64,000 nucleotides of DNA, taken from NCBI GenBank assembly GCA_902728285.1, contig CACVBU010001102.1:744001-808000 (forward strand), given 5' to 3'. Positions within the stretch are counted from its first letter, which is position 1, and each line of letters starts with the position of its first letter. Made by a program: the position numbers and the translations under genes. Shown here piece by piece: positions 13,501 through 22,352 of the stretch. The notes beneath the pieces were generated by a model. It was not told the origin of the DNA. It worked only from the letters and a program-made list of their open reading frames with translations, and made no database searches. Source of the stretch: Clytia hemisphaerica (lineage: Eukaryota; Cnidaria; Hydrozoa; Leptothecata; Clytiidae).

Positions 13501-14970
13501 ATGGCAGTGTCCGATTTTTGAGAAAAATTCTTTTCCGGTCGAAAATGCCGGAAATATGCCGGAAATCGCCGTTTTTGCAGATTTTCATTGGACTTTTTCC
13601 TTATATTTCGTTGTTTTTCACACAAAAACATTATTAATAGCAATGTCCACGATCAAGCATGGTTCAATTGTCGATAAAACTGATTTTTTGAAGCCGGAAC
13701 TATCTAAAAATCGCCGGAACAGCCGATTTTCGCCGGAAAAACGGTATTTCTTGAATTTCTCAAGCTGTACTTTATATTTTTTTATGAATTTTTGCACACT
13801 GATGTAAAATGACAATACCTACTAAGTGGCGCAGCCCGATTTTCGATTAACATTTTTTTCCGGCCGAAAATGCCGGAAATATGCTGGAAAAACTGTTTTT
13901 TGGGCATTTTCTCGAGATTTTATCATTAGTTTTTTCTGATTTTTTGCTCAAAGATGCGTATTAATATTGCCCAAAACATGGTTGAGTCCGATTTTTGAGA
14001 AAAATTTTTTTCCGGCCGAAAATGCTGGAAATATGCCGGAAATCGCCGTTTTTCTGGATTTCCATTGGACTTTTTCCTTATAATTGGTTGTTTTTTCATT
14101 CAAAAACATTATTAATTGCAATGCCCACCATCAAGCATGTTTCAATTTTCAATAAAATTGATTTTTGAAGCCGGAACTATTTAAAAATCACCGGAACAAC
14201 CTATTTTTGACGGAAAGACAGTATTTCTTGAATTTCTCGAGCTGTACTCTATGTTTTTTTATGAAATTTTGCACACTGATGCAATTTGACAATACCTAAA
14301 ATGTGACGAAGCCTGATTTTCGAAAAACATTTTTTCCGGCCGAAAATGCCGGAAATATGCTGGAAAAAACGGGTTTTTTTACATTTTCTCGAATTTTCAC
14401 CTTTTTTTTCTGATTTTTTTGCAGAAAGATGCGTATTCGTGATGCTCAAATTATGGCTGAGTTCGATTTTTGAGAAATTTTTTTTTCCGGTTGAAAATGC
14501 CGGAAATCGCCGTTTTTGCAGATTTTCAGTAGATTTTTTTCATTGTATTTTTATGTTTTTCACACAAAAACATTATTGATAACAATGCTCACCATCTATT
14601 TATTTTTTCCCTACAACCCTTCCCTCTCCCCCCATCAACAATCAACGATGAATTTATTGCGTTATGCATTATCGCTAAACGCTATATTTTCTGACTGATT
14701 TTTTTCTCCTCGCATTGCTATCTAACTTTTATCATCAGGTAGGTCCATTCAGCATCTAGCTTGTTTACCATATAATTAACGCGGAATAACATGGTATTCT
14801 CGGGTGATTTTGGATTAATAACTCCTCGTTTCATTGAAAACACTTCAAAATCGCTGAGCAATTATCATCAAGAAATATTTTTGTATATTGTGATTTTTAC
14901 CAATTGATCAAAATCAAAATAGTTTTCATTTGTCACCCTTTTTTTCAGATTGGAAAGAAAGTTCACATGA
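1595..14970 (+). CDS. BNIP2/caytaxin-like BCH-domain protein (9 exons)
   Basis: Exons read by eye: 1595-1821, 2387-2445, 2919-2957, 3452-3688, 4326-4434, 4770-4901, 5623-5709, 11888-11986, 14949-14970. All introns are GT-AG, all phases agree, and together they give 1011 nt = 336 residues plus TGA. The N-terminus (1-170) is acidic and Ser/Pro-rich, hence probably disordered. From about residue 172 (VDMKLIEDYLKILTHG) to 333 it follows a BCH (CRAL-TRIO-like) domain: the VIVVFNAYYLP strand, YCVHAVDLMV, IVFFNSAMNG, QLIKQCYDMI, LQNIYFVHPSLLLKTVL and LEYIFVSSEIQQ blocks match BNIP2, caytaxin and Prune2 in order. In that family the domain binds Rho GTPases or GAPs and cargo adaptors; human BNIP2 is of similar length. 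I did not see the family's ELEWED kinesin-light-chain motif. Start: the first in-frame ATG, followed by MADEENSK. Intron 7 (6.2 kb) holds an antisense gene and many transposons. Family is sure; orthology within it is inferred. Confidence 0.93.
1831..1980. repeat. Two-copy 81-bp tandem duplication in intron 1
   Basis: A block starting TTCGAATTC at 1831 and containing AAAACCTCT, GGCAATG and TTAGCCAGTA recurs 81 bases later at 1912 with a few changes. Confidence 0.6.
2013..2230. mobile_element. MITE with reiterated GGATTTAATTTGGCGA motif
   Basis: The ends AAGTGGATAAATTTTGGC (2013) and GCCAAAATTTATCCACTT (ending 2230) are inverse complements. Inside, the motif GGATTTAATTTGGC(GA) is repeated at least four times before the facing copies appear. 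It lies in intron 1 of the BCH gene. The element at 61676-61985 uses a related but distinct GATTAAATTTCGCG motif. Confidence 0.75.
4237..4270 (-). ncRNA. Hammerhead-like motif, probable Penelope remnant
   Basis: Read on the minus strand, CTGATGA (from 4270) is followed by a possible stem GGCaCTC / GAGGCC around a short loop, then GAAACG. CUGANGA...GAAA is the hammerhead core, and type I hammerheads with short stems are known from Penelope-like retroelements. The base pair next to the core is not canonical and stems I and III are not clear, so activity is doubtful. It lies in intron 4 of the BCH gene, antisense to it. Confidence 0.35.
5042..5205. repeat. 56-bp tandem repeat, about three copies
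   Basis: The block containing CTTTTATTGCGACGTAGACG and the following TAGTTATTACCGAGTCTATG recurs after 56 bases, with a third degraded copy (GGCGGAGACGCTTAGTTTCT). It lies in intron 6 of the BCH gene. Confidence 0.7.
5772..5910. mobile_element. 139-bp hairpin MITE in intron 7
   Basis: Arms of about 55 bases pair around a short T-rich loop. GTGACGTAATGTTTTCTACG on the left matches CGTAGAAAACATTACGTCA on the right, and GCCAGTAGTGGCAAATTT matches AAATTTGCCACTACTGGC. Almost the whole unit is stem. It is non-coding. Confidence 0.8.
6589..6594 (-). terminator. Candidate polyadenylation signal for the cystine-knot gene
   Basis: AATAAA on the minus strand, about 225 bases past the stop codon of the nested gene. 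The region is AT-rich, so chance occurrence is possible. Confidence 0.4.
6819..7638 (-). CDS. Secreted cystine-knot precursor, nested antisense gene
   Basis: Two exons on the minus strand: 7638-7624 (ATG, five codons, donor GTAAAT) and 7337-6819 (acceptor TTTCAG), giving 177 residues. Residues 1-19 (MQSTKILLALMSVIAVVGS) are a good signal peptide. A polar pro-region follows, with RRTKRK at 79-84, a furin-type cleavage site just before the cysteine domain. The mature part has eight cysteines: C93, C107, C116, C120, C130, C144, C161, C163. CTGSC (CxGxC) and the terminal CAC (CxC) are the ring and closing pairs of cystine-knot folds (CTCK, bursicon, TGF-beta-like). It should be an extracellular signalling or matrix ligand; receptor and subfamily cannot be told. 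The gene lies wholly within intron 7 of the BCH gene on the opposite strand. A TATA box precedes it. The short first exon is inferred from splice sites and the signal peptide it completes. Confidence 0.85.
7734..7741 (-). promoter_or_regulatory. TATA box for the cystine-knot gene
   Basis: TATAAATA on the minus strand, 96 bases above the ATG at 7638. A start site near 7705 would leave a 5' UTR of about 65 bases, as expected for a TATA-driven secreted-peptide gene. Position and match only. Confidence 0.55.
8129..8755. mobile_element. GGACCTACCTG TIR element, short copy
   Basis: It begins GGACCTACCTG, the start of an imperfect hairpin ending TGTCC, then ATAAATTAACCTTTGTC and a degenerate (TCCG)n run. 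It ends CAGGTAGGTCC, the exact inverse complement of the start, at 8745-8755. The right flank ATTCAGCATCTAGCT is shared with the copy at 13200-14746, so the true end may lie slightly further out. The interior carries one unit of a sequence that is tandemly tripled in that copy. Non-coding here. Confidence 0.75.
9152..9398. mobile_element. 247-bp MITE with 7-bp target duplication
   Basis: The ends CATAGTACGTATA and TATACGGACTATG are imperfect inverted repeats, and GGTCTGGAAGCC pairs with GGCTTCCAAACC further in. ATCACAC occurs directly outside both ends (9145-9151 and 9399-9405), a convincing target-site duplication. Confidence 0.65.
9540..10740. other. Unassigned repeat-like stretch with a minus-strand ORF
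   Basis: This part of intron 7 holds many CCCCT-type short motifs (9550-9850), an A-rich block (10255-10320), and a 97-codon minus-strand frame (10706 to 10413) with the look of coding sequence: few low-complexity runs and conserved-looking segments such as IDEIYEICLVNNVNIC. I recognise no domain. It may be a retroelement remnant; no function is assigned. Confidence 0.3.
10779..10862. repeat. 14-bp minisatellite TATCATAAATAGAG
   Basis: About six near-identical copies of a 14-base unit in tandem, with the first and last slightly changed. Confidence 0.85.
11222..11555. mobile_element. Foldback element with about 130-bp arms
   Basis: CACAGGAAAAA opens and TTTTTTCCTGTG closes it. Inside, TTTCCGAGCATGTGATCCTG, TGCAAAAAATCACATG and CCATCTTTTCTCA on the left are matched inverted on the right (TGAGAAAAGATGG, CATGTGATTTTTTGCA, CAGGATCACATGCTCGGAAA). 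The unpaired centre is about 75 bases with a GAGAGAGAG run. Non-coding. Confidence 0.8.
11611..11722. mobile_element. 112-bp MITE with GGCCGACTAA repeats
   Basis: TCGGCCAAAACTTAGT at the left and ACTAAGTTTTGGCCGA at the right are exact inverse complements. Between them TTAAGGCCGACTAA-like units are repeated. It ends 165 bases before exon 8 of the BCH gene. Confidence 0.75.
12796..12896. mobile_element. pogo/Tigger-type MITE, TA target site
   Basis: CAGTGGAGTCTCTATAAATC opens and GATTTCACTG closes, with TA on both outer sides. The CAGTN(A/G)A...CTCTATAA.TCGAAC pattern is typical of pogo/Tigger ends. The unit is 101 bp, so it is a deletion derivative. Related CTCTAATTCGAA text occurs near 2780 and 35155-35230. 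Confidence 0.7.
13034..13059. repeat. Perfect 26-bp palindrome
   Basis: ATCGTACGATATC is followed immediately by its inverse complement, with no spacer. ATCGTACGA recurs in part at about 13079. It lies in intron 8 of the BCH gene. Confidence 0.8.
13200..14746. mobile_element. GGACCTACCTG TIR element with tripled internal unit
   Basis: GGACCTACCTG (13200) and CAGGTAGGTCC (ending 14746) are the same ends as the copy at 8129. The start forms a GGACCT/AGGTCC hairpin, followed by ATAAATTAACCTTTGTCCG and a (TCCG)n run. The interior is about three tandem units of roughly 477 bp, marked by GTGACGGAGCCCGAT-like text near 13349, 13826 and 14303. Each unit carries palindromic CCGGCCGAAAATGCCGG blocks. 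The 920-bp length difference from the 8129 copy equals about two units. Short frames across it are not conserved and look non-coding. Confidence 0.8.
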
Positions 14971-17442
14971 AAAGATGCGAATGAGTTATTGAAGAAAACT
15001 TGAGACGTGAGATAACGGGTTTAATCGTCTCTGGAGGAGTTCAATTTCGTAAATGTTTCAGGCTGGCTCCTGTGAATATCAGACTCGATAACTTTTGGAA
15101 AAACCATTGGATATTGTTCAAATATGTTCTTAAAAACTTTGCTTGCTCTTCATATTTTGACCATCGAATATGTTCCTATATAGTTTGCTCCTATGAAAAA
15201 ACGTGTATAAGTGGTTGTGGTTTTTCCGAACACTCTTTACTTTGAGAATTCTTGACGGCTTTATTACTTAGATTGCAGAAAATTTTTGAAATTCTTTGGT
15301 GGTTCTTAAATAAAGGCGGAATTTCAATAGATTCAGAAAGGCTATCTTGAGTCAACCTGCAGAACTAATTTTTCATTGGGATAGATATGAATTCTATTTT
15401 CCCTAGTATTGACGATACAAGATGTAAATTAATCTGTCTCCAAAAATGTTCAGATATTATTTTGGTGGGTAATTAGATTTTTTCCGCTAAATACTCGCCA
15501 AAATAAGTTCCTTAATGTGCTTCATGGAAATTCATACTGGAACATGATTACGTAGCAGTCTGGGACTATTGTTAAAAGGGTGACAATTATTTGGAAATTT
15601 TTAATTGTTCAATTATATTTTTTATAATGTTCATTTGTGTTCCTTATTTTTAATTTCAAATTTCTTTCCGAGCATTTTTTTTGACTGAGGTTTTTTTTAT
15701 GAATCTATATTTTTTGTTTTTGAAATTTAAAATATTTTGTATCGAAATTAATGTACCATAAATATTATAGTTAAAATTCGAGTAAAAAAAGAAAAAGCAC
15801 GGTAGAACAAAGTTAATTCATAATTCAATTTGCTAAAATAAACACTTACATTTCAATATTTTTATAAAGGCCTATAAACTTTTCTTAGCCGACTTTGAAA
15901 TTTATTGCTCAGTTTGTTCATAATTTGTTGTTTAACTCCCTTGCATTACGAGTCTCGTGTTTTTATAAAAAAGGGTGATGGGTAGATATGAGATTATGTT
16001 ACATAAGTTAAAGGGTACAACGGATTATAAAGTTTTGACCTTTTTAATGACAGTTTTAAATTAAAAACAATGGTAAATGATGAATAATAAACAAACTAAT
16101 TTTTTTTCGAATTGCATAACAGTTCTAAAAGATTTACCCATACCGTGAGTATAACACCAGACGTTTTAAAATACTTTGAAAACCATAAACACAATAAACT
16201 AAGGACAGCTATTTTTTTCAGCAGTGCATGGTTACGGTAAATAAAAATCTCGTTATAATCATCAAAAATTTAGCTTTTTTCTTATTTATAGCTGTAAAGT
16301 AAATTAGTTGAAAAATATCGGTCAACATTTATCTCTTTAACCATTAACCATTTTAAGTGGAGACACCACACGTGAGAATTTAGAGTATTTTTATAAAGTT
16401 ATGTAAAGTAGTGTAAGTAGTAAATTGAAACCTATTTATGTTTTTAGCAAATAGCAAATCCCATATGCCATTGCATATTGTTGGAATGTGAAATTCATAT
16501 TCATGTGGTGCTGGTGTTTTGATTCGGTCACACGCGTTTTAGGGCTGTGGATTATAATGCATTTTTGTGGATTTTTTTCTTCATTTGACTTTTAACTCAT
16601 TAGCGTAATATGGGCACGCGCGTTGATCTTTGTTCAAGTTAACAGGTCCTTTTTTGTTGTCTTAGCGAGATGAGGCAGTGTGGAGATTTCCCGCTTTATT
16701 GTTTCATTCAGGTCCTGCTAAGTATTCATTTCATTACCGGCCTATGCCCGCCTATGGTCTGGTCTTGGGGCGGTATTAAGGGTGTTATCACAATCAGAGT
16801 AATAGAACTAAACGTCAGTCCTGAATAAACATTCAATTTATAGTGATGTGAATGATACCGTGATGTATAGAAAGTAAAATCCCTGGGGGGCATCCATAGT
16901 TAAGCGACCTAGGTACGTACGGCTCTTAGGGTACGTTTTCCCAAAGTCCACTGTAAATTCACCCTTCTTACTTAAAGCAAGGATTTATCTTTGCTTAAAG
17001 TGACAAAAACGAAGATTTTTTGGGAAATCTAACTATTTTTGTATTAATATGGATAGTTTTGAAGAAAATTCACCGTATCGGTATCGGCTTTTCCCTAAAT
17101 TTACTCAACTTTGTCTAATTTTGGGGTTTACGCTTTTGAAAATCGCTAGCGAGCAATGTCTTTCCGGTATGCTAACTGTGTATACGGACTTGCAAGAACC
17201 AACCGGAACATTTCTTCGTGTTTTTAATTTGCTCGCTTTCCCTTCTTGTTTTTTTGTTATTTTCAAGGAGTCAAAATTGGATATCGAGATAAAATGTTCT
17301 TTATTTTGCAACCTGCACCACTTCCCACTTTTACAGCAGTTTACCATTACAATCTTGCTTTAAAAAACAAGACCTCGAGGGTAGGAAATTTGTCTTTTTT
17401 TACTGAAAGCTGCAGGTGTTTGTTTTTTATTATTTTAAATTT
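14971..17442. other. 3' UTR and intergenic AT-rich sequence
   Basis: After the BCH stop there is AT-rich text with no recognisable gene. Open frames at 15000-15245 (+), 17049-17363 (+) and 17347-17105 (-) overlap each other or lack family features and are not called. The first few hundred bases are probably the 3' UTR of the BCH gene. Confidence 0.4.
15309..15314 (+). terminator. Candidate polyadenylation signal, BCH gene
   Basis: The first AATAAA after the stop codon, about 340 bases downstream. Chance matches are common in this AT-rich sequence. Confidence 0.35.
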
Positions 17443-17466
17443 CTATATGCAATTTAGACTAGTAAA

Positions 17467-18585
17467 CTAGTCAATCGAAGTAACGAAAGTGCCAAATGAT
17501 TTTCAAATTTTGAAATTTAAAATGAAGTAAAAATTTTCAAATTTCAAAATTTGAAAAATGAAAAATGGAAAATTTTTAGTATTGCTTAAAATTGGACAAA
17601 GCTCGTTGTAATAAAAGTGCCAATTAAAGGTTTAAATTTTAAAAATTATATTTGTCACACTTTTTTCATTTATCTGAAATTTAAGAAGCAAACTAATAGA
17701 ATTATCTTTGAAAAAACATATTCGTGAAATTGAAGGGACAAAATATCCACCTGTTTTTTGCCTATTGTCTCAGATATTAGGCTATATTAGTCGAAAGTAA
17801 ACATCGTTCTAAACCCCCATAACGTGGTTTCTTTGCCTTATATGGTAAAGTTGATTACCTAAACGTTCTTAAGGTCAAATTATGATGTTACAGTGTGTGC
17901 AAATCACACTTCTGTATACTAGGAACAAAAAGTCTATTGACGGGTCACGTGACGTTAATCAACCAATCAATTCTCTCAAAGATACAATCACTCGAATTGC
18001 AGGGCTTTAGGTGATTATTGCACTTTTAGTGTACCCCCTGTTGACGTCAACACAGATTGCTAACCTTCTAATGGGCTATTCTAAAAAAAATTATACAGGC
18101 GGGTATTGACGAACTTTTTTCACTAGCCCCCTGGAAATATTGAATAGCAAATTATCCCCTGGAAATTGGGATACAAACCCTCTGGAAAACTAAATTTTGT
18201 GAAAAAGGGCTGGAAAACAACTGATGTCAGTTTATGAGGGGAGAACCCCCTATAAACCTTGAATAACCCCCTTGGAAAAGCTGAAAAAGGAACAAAAACC
18301 CCTTGGAAAATCAAGGCTTAGACCCCCCTTGAAAATTTCGTCAATACCCCTGTACATTTTAAAAATGGAATAGCCCAATTTATTCATACTTAAAATTTAA
18401 AAACCTCTTTTGGCACTTTTATTACGTCGATTGGGGTATAAACAATTTTTTTAATTTCAAAATTTGAAAATCAAAATTTTTTTGTATTTTTCATTTTTCA
18501 AATTTTGAAATTTGAAAATTTTTACTTCTTTTCAAATTTCAAAATTTGAAATTCATTTGGCACTTTCGTTACTTCGATTCTAGTC
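17467..18585. mobile_element. Inner TIR element, about 1.1 kb
   Basis: ATCGAAGTAACGAAAGTGCC followed by AAATG at the left faces CATTT then GGCACTTTCGTTACTTCGAT at the right, and TTTCAAATTTTGAAATTT-type palindromes adjoin both. A second inner pair of AATAAAAGTGCC / GGCACTTTTATT is seen. No coding sequence. Confidence 0.75.
18072..18377. mobile_element. MITE with repeated CCCCTGGAAA motif
   Basis: TGGGCTATTC at the left and GAATAGCCCA at the right are inverse complements. Between them CCCC(C)TGGAAA or its variant (CCCTTGGAAA, CCCTCTGGAAA) recurs about eight times. It is nested in the element at 17467-18585. The ends resemble those of 56447-56742 (TGGGCCATTCC). Confidence 0.75.
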
Positions 18586-18850
18586 GTTGAAAACAGACCC
18601 ATATACAAAAAATTCAAGCTCAAAAAAAAAAAGAATCGAAGAGGTGAGGTCAGGAGGTTGCGTGTCTTTTCTGATAATTTTACCTCCTTTTTAAGGTTTT
18701 TGAGAATCCATCTAACTTTTTTGACTAAATGATGCTTCATAGTAACTTTAAACATGGGAACTTATAAATAAATGAGTATTTCCAAAAACACAATAAACAG
18801 AACGAAAAATAAATGCAATCCCGCACGGGTCAGACCTACAGAAATCTGTA

Positions 18851-19276
18851 CCGTAAATCACCGATTAAGCGCCCCGTTTGAATTAGCGCCCCGCTCGAAT
18901 AAGCGCCCCCCATTTAATTAAAATAATTTTATAAGCGCCCCGCTCGAATAAGCGCCCCTTTGAATATTCGAATTGGTGGCCTAGGCTAATTTCCGGGATA
19001 AGAATTTCTCTTCAGATGATTAACAGTCGAAAAAAATTGGAACAAAAATAAAAATCAAGGTCTTTTAGCTTTCTTTTTTTTCTGTTTCTTATTGGATTTT
19101 TCTTTATTCATCCTTTTTTGAAGTTAAGTTTAAGCAGATTCCGAATTTGTTGATATACGAATTTCTGAAATAAAAAAATAAGCGCCCCGCTTGAATAAGT
19201 GCCCCGCTTGAATAAGCTTCCCCCTCAGAGCCTGAAAAATTAAATAAGCGCCCAGGCGCTTAATCGGTGATTACGG
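18851..19276. mobile_element. MITE with repeated AATAAGCGCCCCGC motif
   Basis: CCGTAAATCACCGATTAAGC opens and GCTTAATCGGTGATTACGG closes, complementary apart from one base. GAATAAGCGCCCC(GCTC/GCTT) is repeated at least six times, clustered towards both ends around an AT-rich core. Confidence 0.8.
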
Positions 19277-19523
19277 CATGTCTCTCCTTACGATTTTAGG
19301 TGAAGAAAAAAAGCGTTGGAAGTAGCTTCTAGTCGGTTATTTTCCTTTTCTCTCATGCGTGCTGAATATTTAATTAGTGTTTACATTATTTGATTGACAG
19401 TTTTATTATAAGGTTATAAGTAATAACCGACTAGTTTACTAGTCTATATGCAATTTAAAGAACCACTTTCTATATCACTTGGGCCCGGGGGGGGGGGTAC
19501 TTAGGCAAATGGAGGGTACGGTA

Positions 19524-20533
19524 TAGTCATCTGGGGTAATTACGGGACGATTTTGACTTATTTGGGCATCACTCTGAAAGTATTAATCCTAGAGATCCGA
19601 TCTTTTGATATTTTATTTGTCAAAGTATGACCTTTACATAAGATGTATTACTTTTCCTTGAAATTTAGTAGATGTTCCTAAAATTTATTTTGAAGGTGTC
19701 CCGTAATTACCCCGCATTTTGGGGTAATTACGGGACACCCTCGGGGTAAATATGGGACAGGTATAAAATGTTATTGAAAAATCCAGATATCTTTCAAAAA
19801 GGTCATGATATTTGAGGTTTTGCATTCACTTGATGACTTCAAATCAAAGTGCTATCAATTAAAGGACATTCAACAAAATTAGTGACAGTGTCCCGTTTTT
19901 ACCCCAGCTTTTTTCCCATTTTGGGGTAATAACGGGACACTTTAAACAGTAATATTTGTATAGAGCAATCTAGACCAACTGAAGTAAATTTAGATGCAAA
20001 CCTTTGCAGGTTTTGAAAGACTTAGAGTGTAGTTATGATTCCATTAAACTAGAAAATCAAGTTTGTACTTTTCTTATAAAAAATAAACACTTGAAACTCA
20101 AACTTTAGTGTCCCATAATTACCCCAAAAAAGCAAAATTAAGATTTCACTACGGGGTAAATATGGGACACATTTTTTAGAGATAAGGTGCCTTGTTTGAT
20201 AATGAGACTATTATAATCTCAAACCATAGTATCTTGATGCCAGAATTCAGTCAAAATATAATCAAAGTGATTGCAGCTCTTCCTGACACTAAAGCTTGAA
20301 AAGTTCCTTCTAAAACTACGAAAATTGATTTTTATGGTGACATATGAAACTTTTGTTGAAACATCAAAAGTATATGTTAGAATAATCTAACTAGACATTT
20401 TTCTAGCAGCTAGAATGACTATCTCCAAAATCCTCTCCATCTGAATCCAAATTTATAACAATAACACCATTTTTAGGGGTGTCCCGTATTTACCCCTTAA
20501 TTTTAACTGTCCCGTAATTACCCCAGATGACTA
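19524..20533. mobile_element. 1010-bp TIR element with ten GGGGTAATTACGGGAC copies
   Basis: The ends TAGTCATCTGGGGTAATTAC and GTAATTACCCCAGATGACTA are exact inverse complements, followed inward by GGGAC and GTCCC. TA flanks both sides; removing the element restores GGTACGGTATGTGCCGCCC. The terminal motif GGGGTAA(T/A)TA(C/T)GGGACA recurs internally in both orientations near 19699, 19722, 19744, 19890, 19922, 20110, 20154 and 20480. There is no open frame of note, so it is non-autonomous. It has inserted into an older GGGCCCGGGGGG repeat. Confidence 0.85.
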
Positions 20534-20652
20534 TATGTGCCGCCCTTAACGAAAAGGGTACCTTTTTTGGATTTCCAAAGTCCCTCTAAGGGTCAGAAAC
20601 ATCAGAAAATCAAATTTCAGTCCCACTAAGGAAGATCGAAATTTGGTCGAAA

Positions 20653-22003
20653 TTGGTCAAATTTGTCCCAGTTTTATCTAACATTGAAAATATTTTTGAG
20701 AAAGTGATGTATTCACGTCTCTCTGACTTTCTTGAAAACCATAATCAAATCTACTCTCGACAATTTGGTTTTCGTAAGGCTCCCTCTACTGAGCATACAC
20801 TCATTAATATTGTCGAACGTATCCGAAACTATCTTGACAATGGTGGGTTTGCCTGTGGTGTATTTGTCGATCTACAAAAGGCTTTCGACACAGTTGATCA
20901 CGAAATTTTACTTGAAAAACTCGATCACTACGGAGTCAGATGCATTGTTAACGATTTGTTATCCGATCTTACCTTACTAACCGCTCCCAGTATGTTTCTC
21001 TTGCAGGCTCAAATTCCCTTTTAAAATCTATTAATCATGGAGTTCCTCAGGGTTCAGTCTTGGGTCCTCTGCTGTTCTTGTTGTATATAAACGATCTTCA
21101 CCGTTGTATAAGAACCTCTGAAACATATCATTTTGCTGATGATACTCATTTACTAAATTTTTCAAAAACTGTATGGAGTCTTTGTGGGAGGGTTAATGCT
21201 GATCTCAGAGTTTTAGTCAGCTGGCTTAATGCCAACAAATTTCTTTGAATGCTAGCAAAACTGAGTTTGTTATTTTTCGTTCCCCTTGGAGACAACAGAT
21301 GGACTGTATTCCAAGAATTAAGCTTTGCGGGAAAATTCTATCACCAAGTAAGAGTGTGAAGTATTTGGGTGTTCACCTTGACAATCATCTAAACTGGAAG
21401 GTTCATACTTCTTTCGTTGCTGCTACATTGAGAAGGGCAAATGGGGCAATATCCAAACTTCGTCACTACTGTATGTTCCAATTCACATCCTTCTAAACAT
21501 TTATCATGTGCAATTTTTGCTTCTCATGTTCGCTATGCTAGTCAACTCTGGGGACTGTGTGACAATACTGTCACACATAGGATTCTTACTCTTCAAAACA
21601 CTGCAGTAAGACCTTTAGTGAGCCAAGAACTTCTGCCACTCCCCTGTTTGCTGAGCTTTAAAATTACTCAAAATCTTTGATCAGGTGAAAGTTAATGAAT
21701 ATCTTATTTATTCAAAAATACCTCCAGGGTAATCTTCCATCTGATGTCCTATCAACACTTAATTTTGATGAAATTGATCACAAAACTGGCACCAGCAGGG
21801 GCAAAGCTATTAAACTACTGAAACTTTCTACGGTCAAAACCACAAATTTTGGACTTAACTCTTTCTCTCATCTTTCGTCAAAACAATGGAATGAGTTACT
21901 AATAAATCATCCTGACACTGATTTTCACAACCTTGATACTGATGAACTAAAATCTTTAGCTACAAAATTCTATTTAGACAAATACAAAGCTGAAGATGAA
22001 TAA
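20653..22003 (+). pseudogene. CR1/jockey-like LINE reverse transcriptase, frameshifted
   Basis: Reverse transcriptase motifs appear in order but in changing frames: LSNIENIFEKVMYSRLSDFL, QFGFRKAPSTEHTL, FVDLQKAFDTVDHEILLEKL, HGVPQGSVLGPLLFLLYIND, FADDTHLL (catalytic ADD), SKTEFVIFR and VKYLGVHLDNHLNWKVH, then a C-terminal tail ending YKAEDE at 22003. Frameshifts or stops are needed near 20960, at 21245 (KFL then TGA where the family continues), and near 21490 and 21690. Endonuclease and ORF1 are absent, so it is 5'-truncated, the usual fate of LINE insertions. The reading order supports non-LTR elements of the CR1/jockey group. It is not functional. Confidence 0.92.
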
Positions 22004-22352
22004 TCTTCGTGTGTGTGTGTGTCTGTGTGTGCGTATATTGTGTGTGTGTGAACTTAGTGTGTTTTCCCAGGGTGGGAGGGGTGGGTGGTGTAACAGGAAG
22101 AACTTTATAGATAAATCTACTCAAAGAAATTGTTTTAAAATAAAAGTAAAAATATTTCTTATATGCACTATTTTGTTGTCACTATTAATATTATGATAAT
22201 CGTTTATTCATTTTTTTTCTTTAGTTCTGTAATAATTTTTCAGTTTCTTCTAGGTTCCCCATTGTATTAGAGAAATCTATTTTTTTTTTGTAAGGGGTTA
22301 TCCTGCTGTGTTGCAGCGAAAATATATTCAATTCAATTCAATTCAATTCAAG
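22004..22352 (+). mobile_element. LINE 3' UTR with (GT)n and (TTCAA)n tail
   Basis: Just after the LINE stop is a (GT)n tract, then AT-rich sequence, then TTGCAGCGAAAATATATTCAA and four to five tandem ATTCA units (about 22326-22350). A short tandem 3' tail rather than poly(A) is typical of CR1-like elements and marks the 3' end of this insertion. Confidence 0.75.

Larger units (their letters stand above)
17457..19443. mobile_element. Composite TIR element flanked by 14-bp direct repeat
   Basis: CTATATGCAATTTA occurs exactly at 17443-17456 and at 19444-19457. The segment between begins GACTAGTAAACTAGTC and ends GACTAGTTTACTAGT, which are inverted copies. Inside are an inner inverted-repeat element (17467-18585), a MITE nested in that one (18072-18377), and another MITE (18851-19276). 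A hairpin AGTCGGTTATT / AATAACCGACT lies at 19333-19431. Confidence 0.65.

Noticed and set aside
17049..17470. Overlapping frames on both strands
   Set aside because: Three mutually overlapping frames, no motif, and no way to choose among them.
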